Assembly (NCBI GenBank): GCA_963703655.1
Contig: CAVPFA010000003.1
Coordinates: forward strand, 186,001-250,000
DNA length: 64,000 bases
Source of the DNA: CAVPFA01 sp963703655
GTDB lineage: Bacteria > Actinomycetota > Acidimicrobiia > Acidimicrobiales > Bog-793
Reading direction: 5' to 3'
Shown: positions 1-9,135 of the stretch, piece by piece
How positions within the stretch are numbered: the stretch's first letter is position 1
Layout of the letters: every line of letters begins with the position of its first letter
Position numbers and translations under genes: made by a program
The notes under the pieces: model-generated
Databases searched by the model: none
Seen by the model: only the letters and a program-made list of their open reading frames with translations
What the model was told of the DNA's origin: nothing

Positions 1-316
1 GTTCGGAGACGACCGACGTGAACAGCATCACGCCTGGAATCCCCCCGGCGACCATTGTTTCGGCTTCCGCAAGCGTCGCGCAGCATATCCCGACGGCACC
101 CGCGGCTATCTGACGGCGGGCTATCTCTACCGACTTATGGATCTTGGCGCACGGTCGGACCTGGTAGCCTCTCAGCTCAGCGTGTTTCGCCATTGAGCGA
201 ATATTTGCGTCAAGCCGATCGAGGTCCAGGACCAGGGCTGGCGTGCCGAGCGCGGTCCTCGAACCGGGCCGTCCGACGAGACTGGCATTCGGCCCCCTCA
301 AGTCTTCCTCGCTCAT
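1..316 (-). CDS. DSD1/D-threonine aldolase-like PLP enzyme, N-terminal part (runs off window)
   Basis: The minus strand has an open frame of about 105 codons from an ATG at 316 to the window edge. After about 24 residues it reads LGTPALVLDLDRLDANI, then RPCAKIHKS, then GICCATLAEAE. This is the start of the alanine-racemase-type N-terminal barrel of the D-threonine aldolase / D-serine dehydratase (DSD1) family, in which the lysine of the RPHAKTHK-like motif binds pyridoxal phosphate. Members cleave or dehydrate D-3-hydroxy amino acids in the cytoplasm; the exact substrate cannot be told from this fragment. Another in-frame ATG lies about 30 bases upstream, so the start is uncertain. The C-terminal metal-binding domain lies outside the window. 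Confidence 0.8.
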   Translation of the reverse strand, partial: MSEEDLRGPNASLVGRPGSRTALGTPALVLDLDRLDANIRSMAKHAELRGYQVRPCAKIHKSVEIARRQIAAGAVGICCATLAEAETMVAGGIPGVMLFTSVVSE

Positions 317-731
317 CAACGGCGATCCGGCGCGCATAGCATGCGTCGCAGCCTAGTTGTTGTCGTTCCGGCTGGTCGCTGGCTAGACGCAGAGCCTCCG
401 CGGAGGTCATCGACCGCCTTGCCCACTCTTTTGGGCTTCCCGGGCTGGGCCGGAGCAAGCGAGCCGAGTTGCGGCCCACTTCGTGCACTTGCTGGCTGAG
501 TTGGATGGAACCCAGGAAACCCATAGTCCTGGCTCGGGCCGTGGTGGCCGCGGCGCCGAGATAAGCCACATCGCATACGCGGCAGGGTGGGAGGTGCCGA
601 CCAGGCGAGCCGATCGATCATGCTGCGTCCGCGAATGATACGAAGGAGGTCATGACGGCGGGCCACCCGTTGCTGTACGTGTCGCGCACACGCTCAGCAA
701 GGGGCCCCAGCCGTTCCCAGGCCTGAACGCC
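317..731. other. Intergenic, no recognisable gene
   Basis: This stretch lies between the divergent D-threonine-aldolase-like gene and the broken YCII gene. Both strands hold open frames of about 115 residues, but they are arginine- and proline-rich, show no family motif and overlap each other. I see no tRNA, clear promoter or repeat here. Degenerate coding remnants are possible. Confidence 0.4.
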
Positions 732-1038
732 ATGGCTACGTTCGTTTTTAGGCTCATCAGCCCGCGGCCCACCTTTCGCGCGACATGAGCGGCCAGGAAC
801 GAGACATCATGGCTCGGCACGCCGCTCACTGGAAGCCTTACCTCGACTCGGGACAAATGGTCGCATTCGGACCGATCGTCGACAGCACAGGTTCCTGGGC
901 CTAGGAGTCGTCGAAGCCGACGCCGAGCAACAGCTGCGCTCGCACGCCGACAAGGACCCGGGCGTGACCACGGGGACCACGGGGACCGCGAGGATCGAGC
1001 TCGGCGAAATGCTGTTCGGATTCGTCCGTGGCCGATGA
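732..1038 (+). pseudogene. YCII-related domain protein, broken by two frameshifts
   Basis: Three short reading-frame segments join into one YCII-family protein of about 100 residues. The first (from ATG 732) reads MATFVFRLISPRPTF, the second reads DMSGQERDIMARHAAHWKPY and continues to VAFGPIVDSTGSW, and the third reads LGVVEADAEQQLRSHADKDP and ends ARIELGEMLFGFVRGR. The frame changes near 778 and near 900, each explained by one lost base in a G/C-rich run. YCII proteins are small ferredoxin-like-fold proteins of mostly unknown function. A short duplication (GGGGACCAC repeated) lies just before the last strand. It is either a decayed gene or an intact gene with two sequencing indels; the latter is likely given the many similar events in this window. 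Confidence 0.75.
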
Positions 1039-1104
1039 ACAGCTGAGGTGGCGCAATCTGTCAGCCTCGTGCGTGGGGCAAAACGCCCGCCGCGCCGACC
1101 TCTA

Positions 1105-1593
1105 TCACTCGCGTTCCGTGATCTCCGGCTTCCATGGCGCGCCGTCCTTGCCAGGCAGGCCGACCGTACCGAAACGCTCCCTCACATCTGCCAGCTGCTC
1201 ATCTGTCGCGTCCGGTCCGAGTCTTCCCATCTCGAGGAACATCTCCTCGTTGCCCGACGGCGAACAGACGAAGAGAACACGCCCACCGGTCGATGTGGTG
1301 AAGGCGTGATGGCTCGCCTTGGGCACGACAACGAGCGTTCCTGGACCGCCGGAAAAGGTTGCGTCCCCAACGCGGAAGTCATACTTTCCCGCGAGCACGT
1401 AGGCGACCTTCGCGAACCCGAGGTGAGCGTGCGGCGGGTTCTCTGCAATCTTGTCGTGGATGAAAATGAACGCGCCGAGCGCACCGTCCATGTCGGCGCC
1501 GTGGACGAGCACCTCGAGCCAGTGGGGGGCAGAGTCCACACGGTATCCCTCCCCGGTCCGCACCACCCACCCATCGGTTCCCCAGTCGCTCAT
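1105..1593 (-). CDS. Cupin-domain protein
   Basis: The 162-residue product begins MSDWGTDGWVVRTGEGYRV. I chose the ATG at 1593 because GGGAGG stands seven bases upstream, although the frame stays open further. The cupin core is visible: AENPPHAHLGFAKVAYVLAG carries the histidine pair and first conserved motif, and GPGTLVVVPKASHHAF carries the second motif with its histidine. Such single-domain cupins bind a metal and act as small dioxygenases, isomerases or ligand sensors; the substrate is unknown. The C-terminal tail after the cupin is a helical segment (GRLGPDATDEQLADVRERFG), often seen in actinobacterial cupins of this type. It is monocistronic and convergent to nothing nearby. Confidence 0.75.
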   Translation of the reverse strand: MSDWGTDGWVVRTGEGYRVDSAPHWLEVLVHGADMDGALGAFIFIHDKIAENPPHAHLGFAKVAYVLAGKYDFRVGDATFSGGPGTLVVVPKASHHAFTTSTGGRVLFVCSPSGNEEMFLEMGRLGPDATDEQLADVRERFGTVGLPGKDGAPWKPEITERE

Positions 1594-1884
1594 CGTCACC
1601 CTCCCGAGACAAGCCAACCTGTTCCCATTTTCTGGTCTGATATGAACGGGGCAAGATCGGCGGAACCCGAGCTCCAACTCGGAAGTGTCCGGGTATATCT
1701 TGTCACTCGTTTCCGAATGTTCGTTCTCCCACTCGTGCTCGCCATGACCTGTCGAACCCGAAAAGCGCAGATCGACGACGGGTCTCTGGCGCAGGCGGCG
1801 ACGAGGCCCCTCCGGCACGGAACGCGGGATGCGCGAAGCGCCGGGACGGAGGCACGTCGTCTCTTGATCGGGTAGAGATAGAGC

Positions 1885-3084
1885 ATGGCTTTGGTTCGGG
1901 CACTGGCTGCTGCGCTCGGTGGCGTGATCGTGATCTTTACCGGATGGAGCGTAATAGGCGCGCTCGTCGTGCCCCGCCGCGTCCGAAGCGCCTTGACCAG
2001 GTTCGTGTCGGTGTCCATGCGTCGAAGCTTCCAGCTCGTCGTCGATCGCTGCGCGAGTTATGCGGGCCGCGATCGGGTGCTCGCGGCTCAGGCCCCCCTG
2101 GCTCTGATCGCGCAGATAGTCGTTTGGCTGGCGTGCTTCGAGCTTGGCTTCGGTCTCTTGCTCTGGCCCTTTGTGAGCTCCGGAGGTCTGGCCGCGGCGC
2201 TAGTCCAGGCTGGCTCTTCGCTCTGCACTCTTGGCTATGTTGCGCCACGCACGCGGGGCCCAGCGGCCCTAGATGACCTGGCCGCCCTGGCGGGCCTCGG
2301 AACGGTAGCCCTCCAGATCGGTTACCTGCCCGCCCTTTATGGCGCCTTCAACCGGCGCGAAACCCTCGTCGCGATGCTCGAATCCCGAGCGAGCGTCCCT
2401 TCGTGGGGTCCTGAGTTGTTGGCCCGAACCCATTACGGAATGGGGACCGGTGTCTCCGGCGTGGACGAGCTGCCCGAGCTCTTCGAAAAGTGGGAAAACT
2501 GGTCGGCGGACGTCTCCGAGAGCCACTCCACATACCCAGCGCTCACGGCCTTTCGCTCGCCGAACCCGCTCGCGTCCTGGATCACAGCCCAGCTAGCTGT
2601 CCTTGATGCCGCCGCGTTGTACCTTTCGCTGCTTGCCGAGCCCCGGGGCGCCATCTCCGCCCGACTATGCCTGCGCGGTGGCTTCACGTGCCTACGGACA
2701 GTGGCGCGAGCCATGGGCTTCTCGGTCGCCGACGAGGCCGACCCAGACCAAGGTATCGACCTCACCTACGACGAGTTCGCGCAGTCCGTCGCAAGACTAC
2801 GTGCGGTCGATTTCCCGATCACCCGCCCTCCGGAGGACGCGTGGCCTGAATTCGTTGGTTGGCGCGTCAACTACGAGGCGGCGGCCTACGCCATTGCCTA
2901 CCGCGTGAACGCCCCACCGGCGCTGTGGTCCGGTCCCCGGCGCTGGCCCGCTGCGCCGATCCCGCCGGTCCGGCCTCAAACCCGTCGCGTCACCGAGAAG
3001 TCTCCGCTCGCGTCGGCGGACGCGTCGGGCCATGTCAACGGTGATGCCTCATCGGCGTCCGAAATCCCAGACGAAGGGCCATGA
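1885..3084 (+). CDS. Two-pore-domain channel-like membrane protein
   Basis: The 399-residue protein has one N-terminal membrane segment (residues about 3-28), a second around 68-95 and, after a loop with SSLCTLGYVAP, a third around 130-152. The CTLGY stretch between two helices resembles the re-entrant pore loop (TxGYG) of two-helix potassium-channel modules, so a channel-like fold is possible. The remaining 230 residues are soluble, helical and end in a low-complexity Ser/Ala tail. The family is found in actinobacteria as an uncharacterised membrane protein. The ATG at 1885 follows a weak GATAGAG ribosome site. No operon partner is seen. Function is inferred only from the pore-like motif. 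Confidence 0.6.
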   Translation: MALVRALAAALGGVIVIFTGWSVIGALVVPRRVRSALTRFVSVSMRRSFQLVVDRCASYAGRDRVLAAQAPLALIAQIVVWLACFELGFGLLLWPFVSSGGLAAALVQAGSSLCTLGYVAPRTRGPAALDDLAALAGLGTVALQIGYLPALYGAFNRRETLVAMLESRASVPSWGPELLARTHYGMGTGVSGVDELPELFEKWENWSADVSESHSTYPALTAFRSPNPLASWITAQLAVLDAAALYLSLLAEPRGAISARLCLRGGFTCLRTVARAMGFSVADEADPDQGIDLTYDEFAQSVARLRAVDFPITRPPEDAWPEFVGWRVNYEAAAYAIAYRVNAPPALWSGPRRWPAAPIPPVRPQTRRVTEKSPLASADASGHVNGDASSASEIPDEGP

Positions 3085-3370
3085 CATCTACTCTTTGGGT
3101 CCCCCAACGCTGGGAGGGTTGCGGTGCCGCAGCCGTCGACCATCACGTTCATGCGAAGCGGCGCGGCGCACGCTGGTCGGCGGGAATGATGCCGAGCCTG
3201 CCCCGCTGGTAGTCCTCGATCGCCTACAACGGCTTCGACTCGCAACTCAGCGGTCATATCGAGAGCGCTTCCGCCACCGATCGACCTGTTGACGTCGACC
3301 CGTTTCGGGCGAAGACGCTCACCGCCTCAAAACGGGGAGCCTTCTGACAATGCCGCCACTTAATCCGCAG

Positions 3371-6148
3371 TTAGGAGCGAATCGTCCGGATGCGCCGATC
3401 AGGCTGAAGCAGCTTGTTCGCGATTTGGGTGCGAGACTTGATTTCGAGTTTGCGATAGACCTTCCAGAGGTGGTACTCGACGGTCGCCGAGCTTATGAAC
3501 ATCTGCTCAGCTATCGCCTGGTTGCTGGAACCCTGGGCAGCGAGCGTGGCGATACGAGCCTCCTGGGGAGTTAGGCCAAGTCGACTATCGACTTCGCGCT
3601 TTCGAACGGGCTCTCCGGTCGCGCGCAATTCTGCGGCAGCACGATCGGCGAACCCGTTCATGCCGAATTCGAGGAAGAGCTCATGGGCTCCGCGCAGCTG
3701 ATCGCGAGCGTCTCGCTGCCGGCGCTGACGCCGAAGCCACTCTCCATAAAGAAGCCGGGTACGCGCGACCTCGAACCGCAACCGCGTTGGGACGAGTCGC
3801 TCGATTGCTTCGAGGTAGAGGGCTTCAGCTTCCTCGTTGTCAGCGAACAACGCTCGACTCCGTGCATGAGTTGCGAGAGCCCAGTCCGTTCCGCTCGCCT
3901 CGGTACGTTCCATTAGCTGCTCGAGGACAGGCTTGGCTTGCTCTGATTTACCCGTGCGGCTGGCTGCTTCGATCAGCTCCGCCGCTGCCCACCCCGAATA
4001 CACGAGATCATTGGGATCCTTGAGCGCCTCCATCGCGGCGGAAAATGCGTTCTCGTACTGGCCGAGGACATTGCACAGAAGAGCCGTCGCGCACGAGGCC
4101 ACCGCCAATGCCAACCCTTCGCCCCGTTCCGCTGAGTCCTTCGTGATGGCGTCGATGATCTTGCGCGCCTCAGGTTCTTCCCCGCGGAAGACCGAAACGA
4201 GCAGCGAGGCATTGCGAAAACGCTGGCTCTCCGATGCGGCCGCCACGTTCTGCGCCTGATCCACGAGGAATTCGGCCTCGGCTACTCTCCCTGCAAAGAG
4301 ACACGGCCCCGCCCGAATGTTCAGCGTGATCGGGAGCAGCGATAGGGCGCCGAGGTCGCGAGCGAGTTGCTCCTGTCGCGCGGTGAGGGCGTCCCATGAG
4401 TCGTAGTCCCACATGACACCAGCCGCACTTCCGGCTACCCATCCCCACCGCAGCAGGTCCTGGACCGGTACGTCCTCCGAGCGAAACGCGATCATCGCTC
4501 GCTTCAGGACGGCGGTCCCGGACTGGTAGCTGTCGGTCGTCAACAGCGCCAGACCCTCAAGCAACAGCTCGGATGCCTGAACTGGTTCATCTGACCGTGG
4601 TGCCGCAAGCGCCGCTCTCGCCACCACCTGCGCGCTCGCATCCCCCGCGAGCCGCCCGGCAAACAAGGCAGCGGTAAGTGCGTCGAGGTAGGTCTCACGC
4701 GCAAGTCTTAAGTCGACGTGCTCAAGCCGAGAGGCCGCCTTCAACATGAGCGGCGCGGCGTCGTTGCCTCGATTGCCTGCGAAGGCGACCCGACCGCGAA
4801 GGACATCCAGTTGCGCGCGCTGGACCTCGTCCAAGGGCCCGCTCTCTGCTATAGCGGCGAGTCCCAAAGCGGAGTTCAAAGCTCCAGCAACGCGCTTCGC
4901 CTCGGCAGCTCGGAGTGCTCGGTCTGATCGACGTGCCGGTTCCATAGTCAGCGCAACCGATCGCTCCAAGAATGCGGCGGCGGCGGCGAAACCGCCGCGC
5001 GCCTGCGCCGCCGTTGCGGAACGTTCAAGGTCGGCAGCGACCTCTTCGTCTGGCATTAACGTCGCCTGCGAACGGTGCCACGCGCGACGGTCTGGGGCGA
5101 CCTCTGGATCGGTCGCCTCCGCGAGTGCGCGGTGAACCTCGCGCCGCTCATTTGGGTCGGCCGATCCATATACCGCCGAGCGAACAAGCGGATGGCGGAA
5201 CGTCACAGCTCCATCGACCGTCAGCAAGTCTTCAGACTCTACGATCTCGGCGGCCTTCTCAGAGATCCCAAGCCGTCGAGCAGCGTTCCAAAGAAGCGCT
5301 GAGTCGCCGAGTGGCTCCGCAGCCGCCACAAGCAGGAGTCGCTGCGCGTCGCGCGGGAGTGCCGCGAGTCGCCGCTTGAAACTTTGCTCAATCCGTGCGG
5401 ACACTGGTAGCGCTCCTGGCAGGCCGAAGCCACCGGCGAGCTGGTCGTTGGTGAGTCCACGTGGAAGTTCGACGAGTGCAAGGGGGTTGCCCGCTGTCTC
5501 GGCAACGATCCGTTCGAGCACCGACTGGTCAAGTCGAGCGGGCAGAGCGGACTTGAGAAGCGCTAGTGCGTCCCTACTGCCCAGCGGGCCGACGGGGAGA
5601 AATGGGAAGCGACCCAAGTCGCTGCCCACTTCGCGCGTTCCAAATATCAGCGCTATCGGCTCTGCGAGCAGACGGCGAGCGACGAACGCGAGTGCTGTGG
5701 CCGATGCCTCATCCAGCCAATGCGCGTCGTCTACTACGCACAGGAGCGGCTGCTTGTCAGCGGCTTCCCACATGAGGCCCAGCGTCGCGAGACCGACGAG
5801 CAGAGGGCTGGGCGCGTGTCCGGTGCTCGTGCCGAAAGCGACACCGAGTGCGTCACGCTGCGGACCGGGAAGTCCCGTGGCGAACTCGAGGATGGGCGAG
5901 CAGAAAACCTGGAGTGCCGCGTAGTCGAGGTCTCCCTCTCCCTCGACGCCCGACGTCCGAACGACACGGAAGCCCTCGCCTGTTTGGACTGCGTAGGCGA
6001 GGAGCGCGGTCTTGCCGACGCCAGCGTCGCCGTGCACGACAAGCACAGAGCTCTCTCTGCCCTTCGCGTCGTCCAGCACGCGATCGAGCACCGCCTCCTC
6101 GCGTTGCCGGCCAATCAGCCTTCGAGCGTCCCCCGAACTTCGAAACAT
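3371..6148 (-). CDS. LAL-type LuxR transcriptional regulator with AAA ATPase domain
   Basis: This 925-residue protein has the MalT-like layout of large ATP-binding LuxR regulators. Residues 12-30 form the AAA_16 start (LIGRQREEAVLDRVLDDA), followed by the Walker A motif GDAGVGKTALL near residue 40 and a Walker B VVDDAHWLDE near 137. A long helical repeat region of TPR type fills residues about 350-830. The C-terminus is a GerE helix-turn-helix (LTPQEARIATLAAQGSSNQA, then ATVEYHLWKVYRKLEIKSRT). Such proteins are activators that sense a ligand through the ATPase and TPR part. No target gene is evident next to it. The reading frame is intact, unlike the second LAL gene at 53.9 kb. Confidence 0.88.
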   Translation of the reverse strand: MFRSSGDARRLIGRQREEAVLDRVLDDAKGRESSVLVVHGDAGVGKTALLAYAVQTGEGFRVVRTSGVEGEGDLDYAALQVFCSPILEFATGLPGPQRDALGVAFGTSTGHAPSPLLVGLATLGLMWEAADKQPLLCVVDDAHWLDEASATALAFVARRLLAEPIALIFGTREVGSDLGRFPFLPVGPLGSRDALALLKSALPARLDQSVLERIVAETAGNPLALVELPRGLTNDQLAGGFGLPGALPVSARIEQSFKRRLAALPRDAQRLLLVAAAEPLGDSALLWNAARRLGISEKAAEIVESEDLLTVDGAVTFRHPLVRSAVYGSADPNERREVHRALAEATDPEVAPDRRAWHRSQATLMPDEEVAADLERSATAAQARGGFAAAAAFLERSVALTMEPARRSDRALRAAEAKRVAGALNSALGLAAIAESGPLDEVQRAQLDVLRGRVAFAGNRGNDAAPLMLKAASRLEHVDLRLARETYLDALTAALFAGRLAGDASAQVVARAALAAPRSDEPVQASELLLEGLALLTTDSYQSGTAVLKRAMIAFRSEDVPVQDLLRWGWVAGSAAGVMWDYDSWDALTARQEQLARDLGALSLLPITLNIRAGPCLFAGRVAEAEFLVDQAQNVAAASESQRFRNASLLVSVFRGEEPEARKIIDAITKDSAERGEGLALAVASCATALLCNVLGQYENAFSAAMEALKDPNDLVYSGWAAAELIEAASRTGKSEQAKPVLEQLMERTEASGTDWALATHARSRALFADNEEAEALYLEAIERLVPTRLRFEVARTRLLYGEWLRRQRRQRDARDQLRGAHELFLEFGMNGFADRAAAELRATGEPVRKREVDSRLGLTPQEARIATLAAQGSSNQAIAEQMFISSATVEYHLWKVYRKLEIKSRTQIANKLLQPDRRIRTIRS

Positions 6149-6657
6149 GCTCGCAACCTTAGGGACAACTTGCGCAGCGCACTCAGCGAAGTGATATTCG
6201 CACCGAATATGCCCAGGTCAGCGACTTGCGCATCGTGTGGCGCGATACCACGATCCGAGGCTCCGAAGCAGAAAAAATCCCGTGACCTGCGGTTTTGGAG
6301 ATCGCTCTACCCGGTTCAGATCGATCGCGGCAACGCTGGGCGCGGTCTCCGTTCAAGTTTGAGACGACATCAGCGAGTGCGAGTGCGGAACTCCGTCCAG
6401 GCGTCCAGCGCTTCAGCGGCATCCATCGCAGCCACCACGTGGCGCTGGAATCCAGCGGTCAATCGGCCTCCTTCCGGCGCGCCCTCTCCTCGTCAAGCTG
6501 GTCGCCGGACTCAGTCTTCGTCGGGAAGGGCGCCGAGCTCCTCGCGCGAAAGCCCGAACGCACCGAGTATCTCGTCGAACGCGACGCGCTCGCCAGAGTC
6601 AGTCGCCAGGCGGGACAGAACGAGCGCAAGGAACGAAACTGCTCGCGAAGCCGCTGT
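6149..6657. other. Intergenic region with dispersed repeat and coding remnants
   Basis: Between the LAL regulator and uspA there is no gene I can support. It contains one copy of a repeat also found at 17427-17501 (see that entry). On the minus strand, directly after the uspA stop, 48 sense codons follow in the same frame before TGA at 6511-6513. They end FDEILGAFGLSREELGALPD plus ED and look coding but have no start codon. A further 30-codon frame with a good Shine-Dalgarno (AAGGAGG near 6465-6471) starts at a TTG around 6460. These look like pieces of one or more decayed small genes. Confidence 0.45.
6305..6375 (+). repeat. Dispersed intergenic repeat, copy 1
   Basis: About 70 bases starting GCTCTACCCGGTTCAGATCG and ending AAGTTTGAGACGACATCAGC match 17427-17501 in the same orientation with only a few small indels. 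It sits in non-coding DNA in both places. The second copy lies inside the tRNA-Gly island next to its left attachment site. Confidence 0.75.
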
Positions 6658-7122
6658 TCAGGATCCCTGATGCACGACCAGCACCGAGGATGCCGCGTGT
6701 GCAACCACGGGAGCGGCCACGCTGCCGAGCAGGTGCCCCACAAGACCGCTGTGGCGGTGAGAACCGAGCACGATCAAGCTCGCTCCGTGCGCCTGGGCGG
6801 TCTCGACGATTCCCCGCCAGGTCGGCACGGCTTCAACTGCCAGACTCCTCGCCCGGAACCCTTCCTTCTGTGCCAGCGACGCTCCGTACGCGGCGGTCTC
6901 CTCCGCAACCCTCCGCACTTCCGCCGCTACGTCGGCGTCGAAGTGCCGCTTGCTGATCGGCTCGAACCCGACTTCAGCCGGTTGCCATACGCAAAGGACG
7001 AGCGCCTCCCGCCTTGTCGCGATCTCGCGCGCCGCCTGCTCGATCGCGCGTCCGGCGAGCGCTGAGCCGTCGTAGGCGAAGAGGACCGGGCGGGCGGCCG
7101 CCGTCGCACCAACTTCAATCAT
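6658..7122 (-). CDS. Universal stress protein (UspA family)
   Basis: The 154-residue single-domain protein starts MIEVGATAAARPVLFAYDGS at 7122; earlier in-frame starts would run into the upstream MFS gene. The USP fold is marked by the first strand with AYDGS, the helix AGRAIEQAAREI, and the nucleotide-binding end motif SLIVLGSHRHSGLVGHLLGS, which matches the GX2GX9G(S/T) ATP-binding pattern. These proteins bind ATP or other adenine nucleotides and tune stress responses in the cytoplasm. The start is 7 bases after the stop of the MFS transporter gene, so the two are almost surely cotranscribed. The same frame stays open for 48 codons beyond the stop codon. Confidence 0.9.
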   Translation of the reverse strand: MIEVGATAAARPVLFAYDGSALAGRAIEQAAREIATRREALVLCVWQPAEVGFEPISKRHFDADVAAEVRRVAEETAAYGASLAQKEGFRARSLAVEAVPTWRGIVETAQAHGASLIVLGSHRHSGLVGHLLGSVAAPVVAHAASSVLVVHQGS

Positions 7123-7129
7123 GGCGATG

Positions 7130-8635
7130 TCAGTCGACGCTCTCAGCCAGTGCGCCCGCCATGGCCAGGACCCTACTTTCGGGCGAACTCCGGCGAACTT
7201 TTGCCAGTAGTGGTGGCGACTCCCACGCGGGGTCGAGCCCATCGAGGAAGCGATCGAGATCGGGGGTCTGGGGACGCGCACCGCTTAGCAGGTAGATGAC
7301 GACCCCGATGATCGCGCCACCGACGGCGAGACCGAGTCCGATCCACAACGCGATGGCGGTGCCGGCATCGAGACCACCACCGGTTGCTACGGCAAAGTGG
7401 ACGAAGATCGGAGCGACCATAAACGCCGCCACCGCCCGGAAGAGTTCGACGATCGCGAAGACCCGCTGGAGATTGGCGGCAGGCAGGGAGAAGCCGGCGA
7501 CGAACAACGCCGGCGCGACGGTGGCACCGAGCCCGATCCCTGTGAGGCCCGAACCGAGAAGGGTCATCGCCTGGCTCGACGGAACCGAGATCCGGAAGAT
7601 CGCGATCCCGGCCGCAAGAACGGCCATTCCGACGAGTGGGAGGTAGTGCATCGCACGCCTGCGGATGACGAGTCCGAGCGCAATCGCCGAGAGCACGGCG
7701 CCGCCCACTTCGGGCAGGTAAAGGAGTCCTATGTGTAACGGGCTGTATCGCGCCTCGAGAACTCCGGCAGTGAGCGCGGTCGCAGAGACCGACGCCGCAG
7801 CAGCGAACAGCGCGACGACGATACCGGCGACGGGGATCGAGCTGGTGATCATCGTCCGGATTGTCAGCAGCGGCCGTTTTGCACGGAACTGGTAGACGAC
7901 GAGGATGATGATCAGCGCCAAACCGCCGAGCAGCGGCACGATCGTCTCGCCAGTGAGGAACGCGTGGCTCGTGAGTTCGGAAGCACCGAAGAAGGCCGCC
8001 ACACAGCCGACCGCGGCAAGACCGATCGCAGGCAGGTCGCGCGGTGAGTCGGGATTGGCCGCCGGCGCGTCATCGAACGTCAACACGGCGAGGATGAGCG
8101 CTACCAGTGCGATCCCCGCGACGATCCAGAACAGCGGTCGCCACGCGTTCGACTCCGCCTGAATGCCGCCGACGAGCGGGCCGAGCGCGACCGCCCCAAA
8201 AATGCACATGTTCATGATCACGGCGGTGTCACGGAGCTTGTTCGCGGGGTAGCCGATCGCCAGGGGCGGGACTGCCGCGATCAACAGCAGGCTGGTGCAC
8301 AGCCCCTGGATGACGTGGCCGACGATGAACATGCCCGCATCGGTCGCGGCCGCGGTGAGCACCGACCCGATGACGAGCAGGACCGCGTACCCGATCAGCA
8401 TCCGTCGCTGCGGGAGGTGCTGGGCGAACTGAACCGCCAGCACAGTGCCGAGCGCATATGCGGCATTGGCCAGGCCCGAGCCGAGGCTCATCGTCTGCGC
8501 AGACATGTGGAGCTGTTTGCTGATGATCGGCGTCAACGGGCCAAGCGCAGCGGACAGCGCCAAATAGGGGATCAGCGCGAACATCACCATCGTCGCGACT
8601 GCCGAGTACCGGCCAGCGAGTGGACCTCGGATCAT
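7130..8635 (-). CDS. MFS transporter, 14-helix DHA2-type drug exporter family
   Basis: The 501-residue protein is very hydrophobic and has about 14 predicted membrane helices, as expected for the DHA2 (EmrB/QacA-like) group of proton-driven exporters in the cytoplasmic membrane. The first helix pair is followed by a QFAQHLPQRRMLIG loop, the usual position of the MFS motif A (basic residues between helices 2 and 3). Its C-terminal 45 residues are soluble. The ATG at 8635 is preceded by GGCAGGA. It forms a two-gene unit with the UspA gene downstream. Three overlapping inverted repeats lie about 210-255 bases upstream and look like a repressor binding region, although no regulator gene is adjacent. 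Confidence 0.85.
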   Translation of the reverse strand: MIRGPLAGRYSAVATMVMFALIPYLALSAALGPLTPIISKQLHMSAQTMSLGSGLANAAYALGTVLAVQFAQHLPQRRMLIGYAVLLVIGSVLTAAATDAGMFIVGHVIQGLCTSLLLIAAVPPLAIGYPANKLRDTAVIMNMCIFGAVALGPLVGGIQAESNAWRPLFWIVAGIALVALILAVLTFDDAPAANPDSPRDLPAIGLAAVGCVAAFFGASELTSHAFLTGETIVPLLGGLALIIILVVYQFRAKRPLLTIRTMITSSIPVAGIVVALFAAAASVSATALTAGVLEARYSPLHIGLLYLPEVGGAVLSAIALGLVIRRRAMHYLPLVGMAVLAAGIAIFRISVPSSQAMTLLGSGLTGIGLGATVAPALFVAGFSLPAANLQRVFAIVELFRAVAAFMVAPIFVHFAVATGGGLDAGTAIALWIGLGLAVGGAIIGVVIYLLSGARPQTPDLDRFLDGLDPAWESPPLLAKVRRSSPESRVLAMAGALAESVD

Positions 8636-9135
8636 CAGTCCTGCCGGTTGACGTTCGGATTGACCGAGCGGCGCTGCAGTTCGGGCGCACTGCCCGGTCG
8701 TAGGGGTCGTCGCGAGGACCAGAGGGCAGCTCCTGTGAGTCCGTCAGCGGACAGACGAGCCGTTCGGTACGGGCATCCTTATTCGGCTGAACGATCCCGG
8801 CCTGGCGAGGGGCATTGACAAGCACCTTTCCGCTGGTATCCAATGGGAAACGGAAGCTTCCTCCGTTTACTATACGGAGGATCCCTCCGGATTGCAACCA
8901 CGATGTCGGGCGGGTCGGCAGGGGGTGTCGGCGTGACTCGCGGGTGCCTCGACTGGCGTCGTTCTGGCGCCCGCGACCCGGAGGTGTGGGCGCGTCGCGA
9001 CGCTGACGCAGGCTGAGTGACAGGGGATGCTCGCTAGGTCGGCAATTGCCGAGTTCGGTCCGGTAGCGCCGCCGAATCTGCCAGAACATCGCGCCCCGAG
9101 GCCGTCCTCGCCGGTACAAGGCCGACCGAGTCTGC
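8636..9135. other. Intergenic, upstream region of the MFS gene
   Basis: No gene is recognisable in these 500 bases. The region holds the inverted-repeat cluster at 8848-8889 and a perfect 12-base palindrome CGGCAATTGCCG near 9040, just downstream of the methyltransferase-like gene that ends at 9136. The long leader between the operator cluster and the MFS start has no clear function. Confidence 0.4.
8848..8889. promoter_or_regulatory. Overlapping inverted repeats, putative repressor operator
   Basis: Three inverted repeats overlap: AAACGGA-N7-TCCGTTT (8848-8868), CTCCGT-N7-ACGGAG (8861-8879) and CGGAGG-ATC-CCTCCG (8875-8889). All share a CGGA/TCCG core, so they may be tandem sites for one dimeric repressor, most likely of the TetR type because 14-helix MFS exporters are often so regulated. 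The link to the MFS gene is inference. Confidence 0.5.

Noticed and set aside
2..196. Plus-strand frame ending SQLSVFRH at the window start, looking like a C-terminal gene end
   Set aside because: The complementary strand encodes a clear D-threonine-aldolase-like N-terminus with PLP-lysine motif, so the plus frame is its antisense shadow.
1048..1875. 275-residue plus-strand open frame
   Set aside because: It is antisense to the cupin gene, which has both cupin motifs and a good ribosome site.
3149..3223. Minus-strand segment AIEDYQRGRLGIIPADQ resembling the end of a pirin-like protein
   Set aside because: Only about 20 residues before an in-frame stop upstream; too short to call.
6295..7065. 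256-residue plus-strand open frame
   Set aside because: It is antisense to uspA and the intergenic repeat, with arginine-rich low-information sequence.
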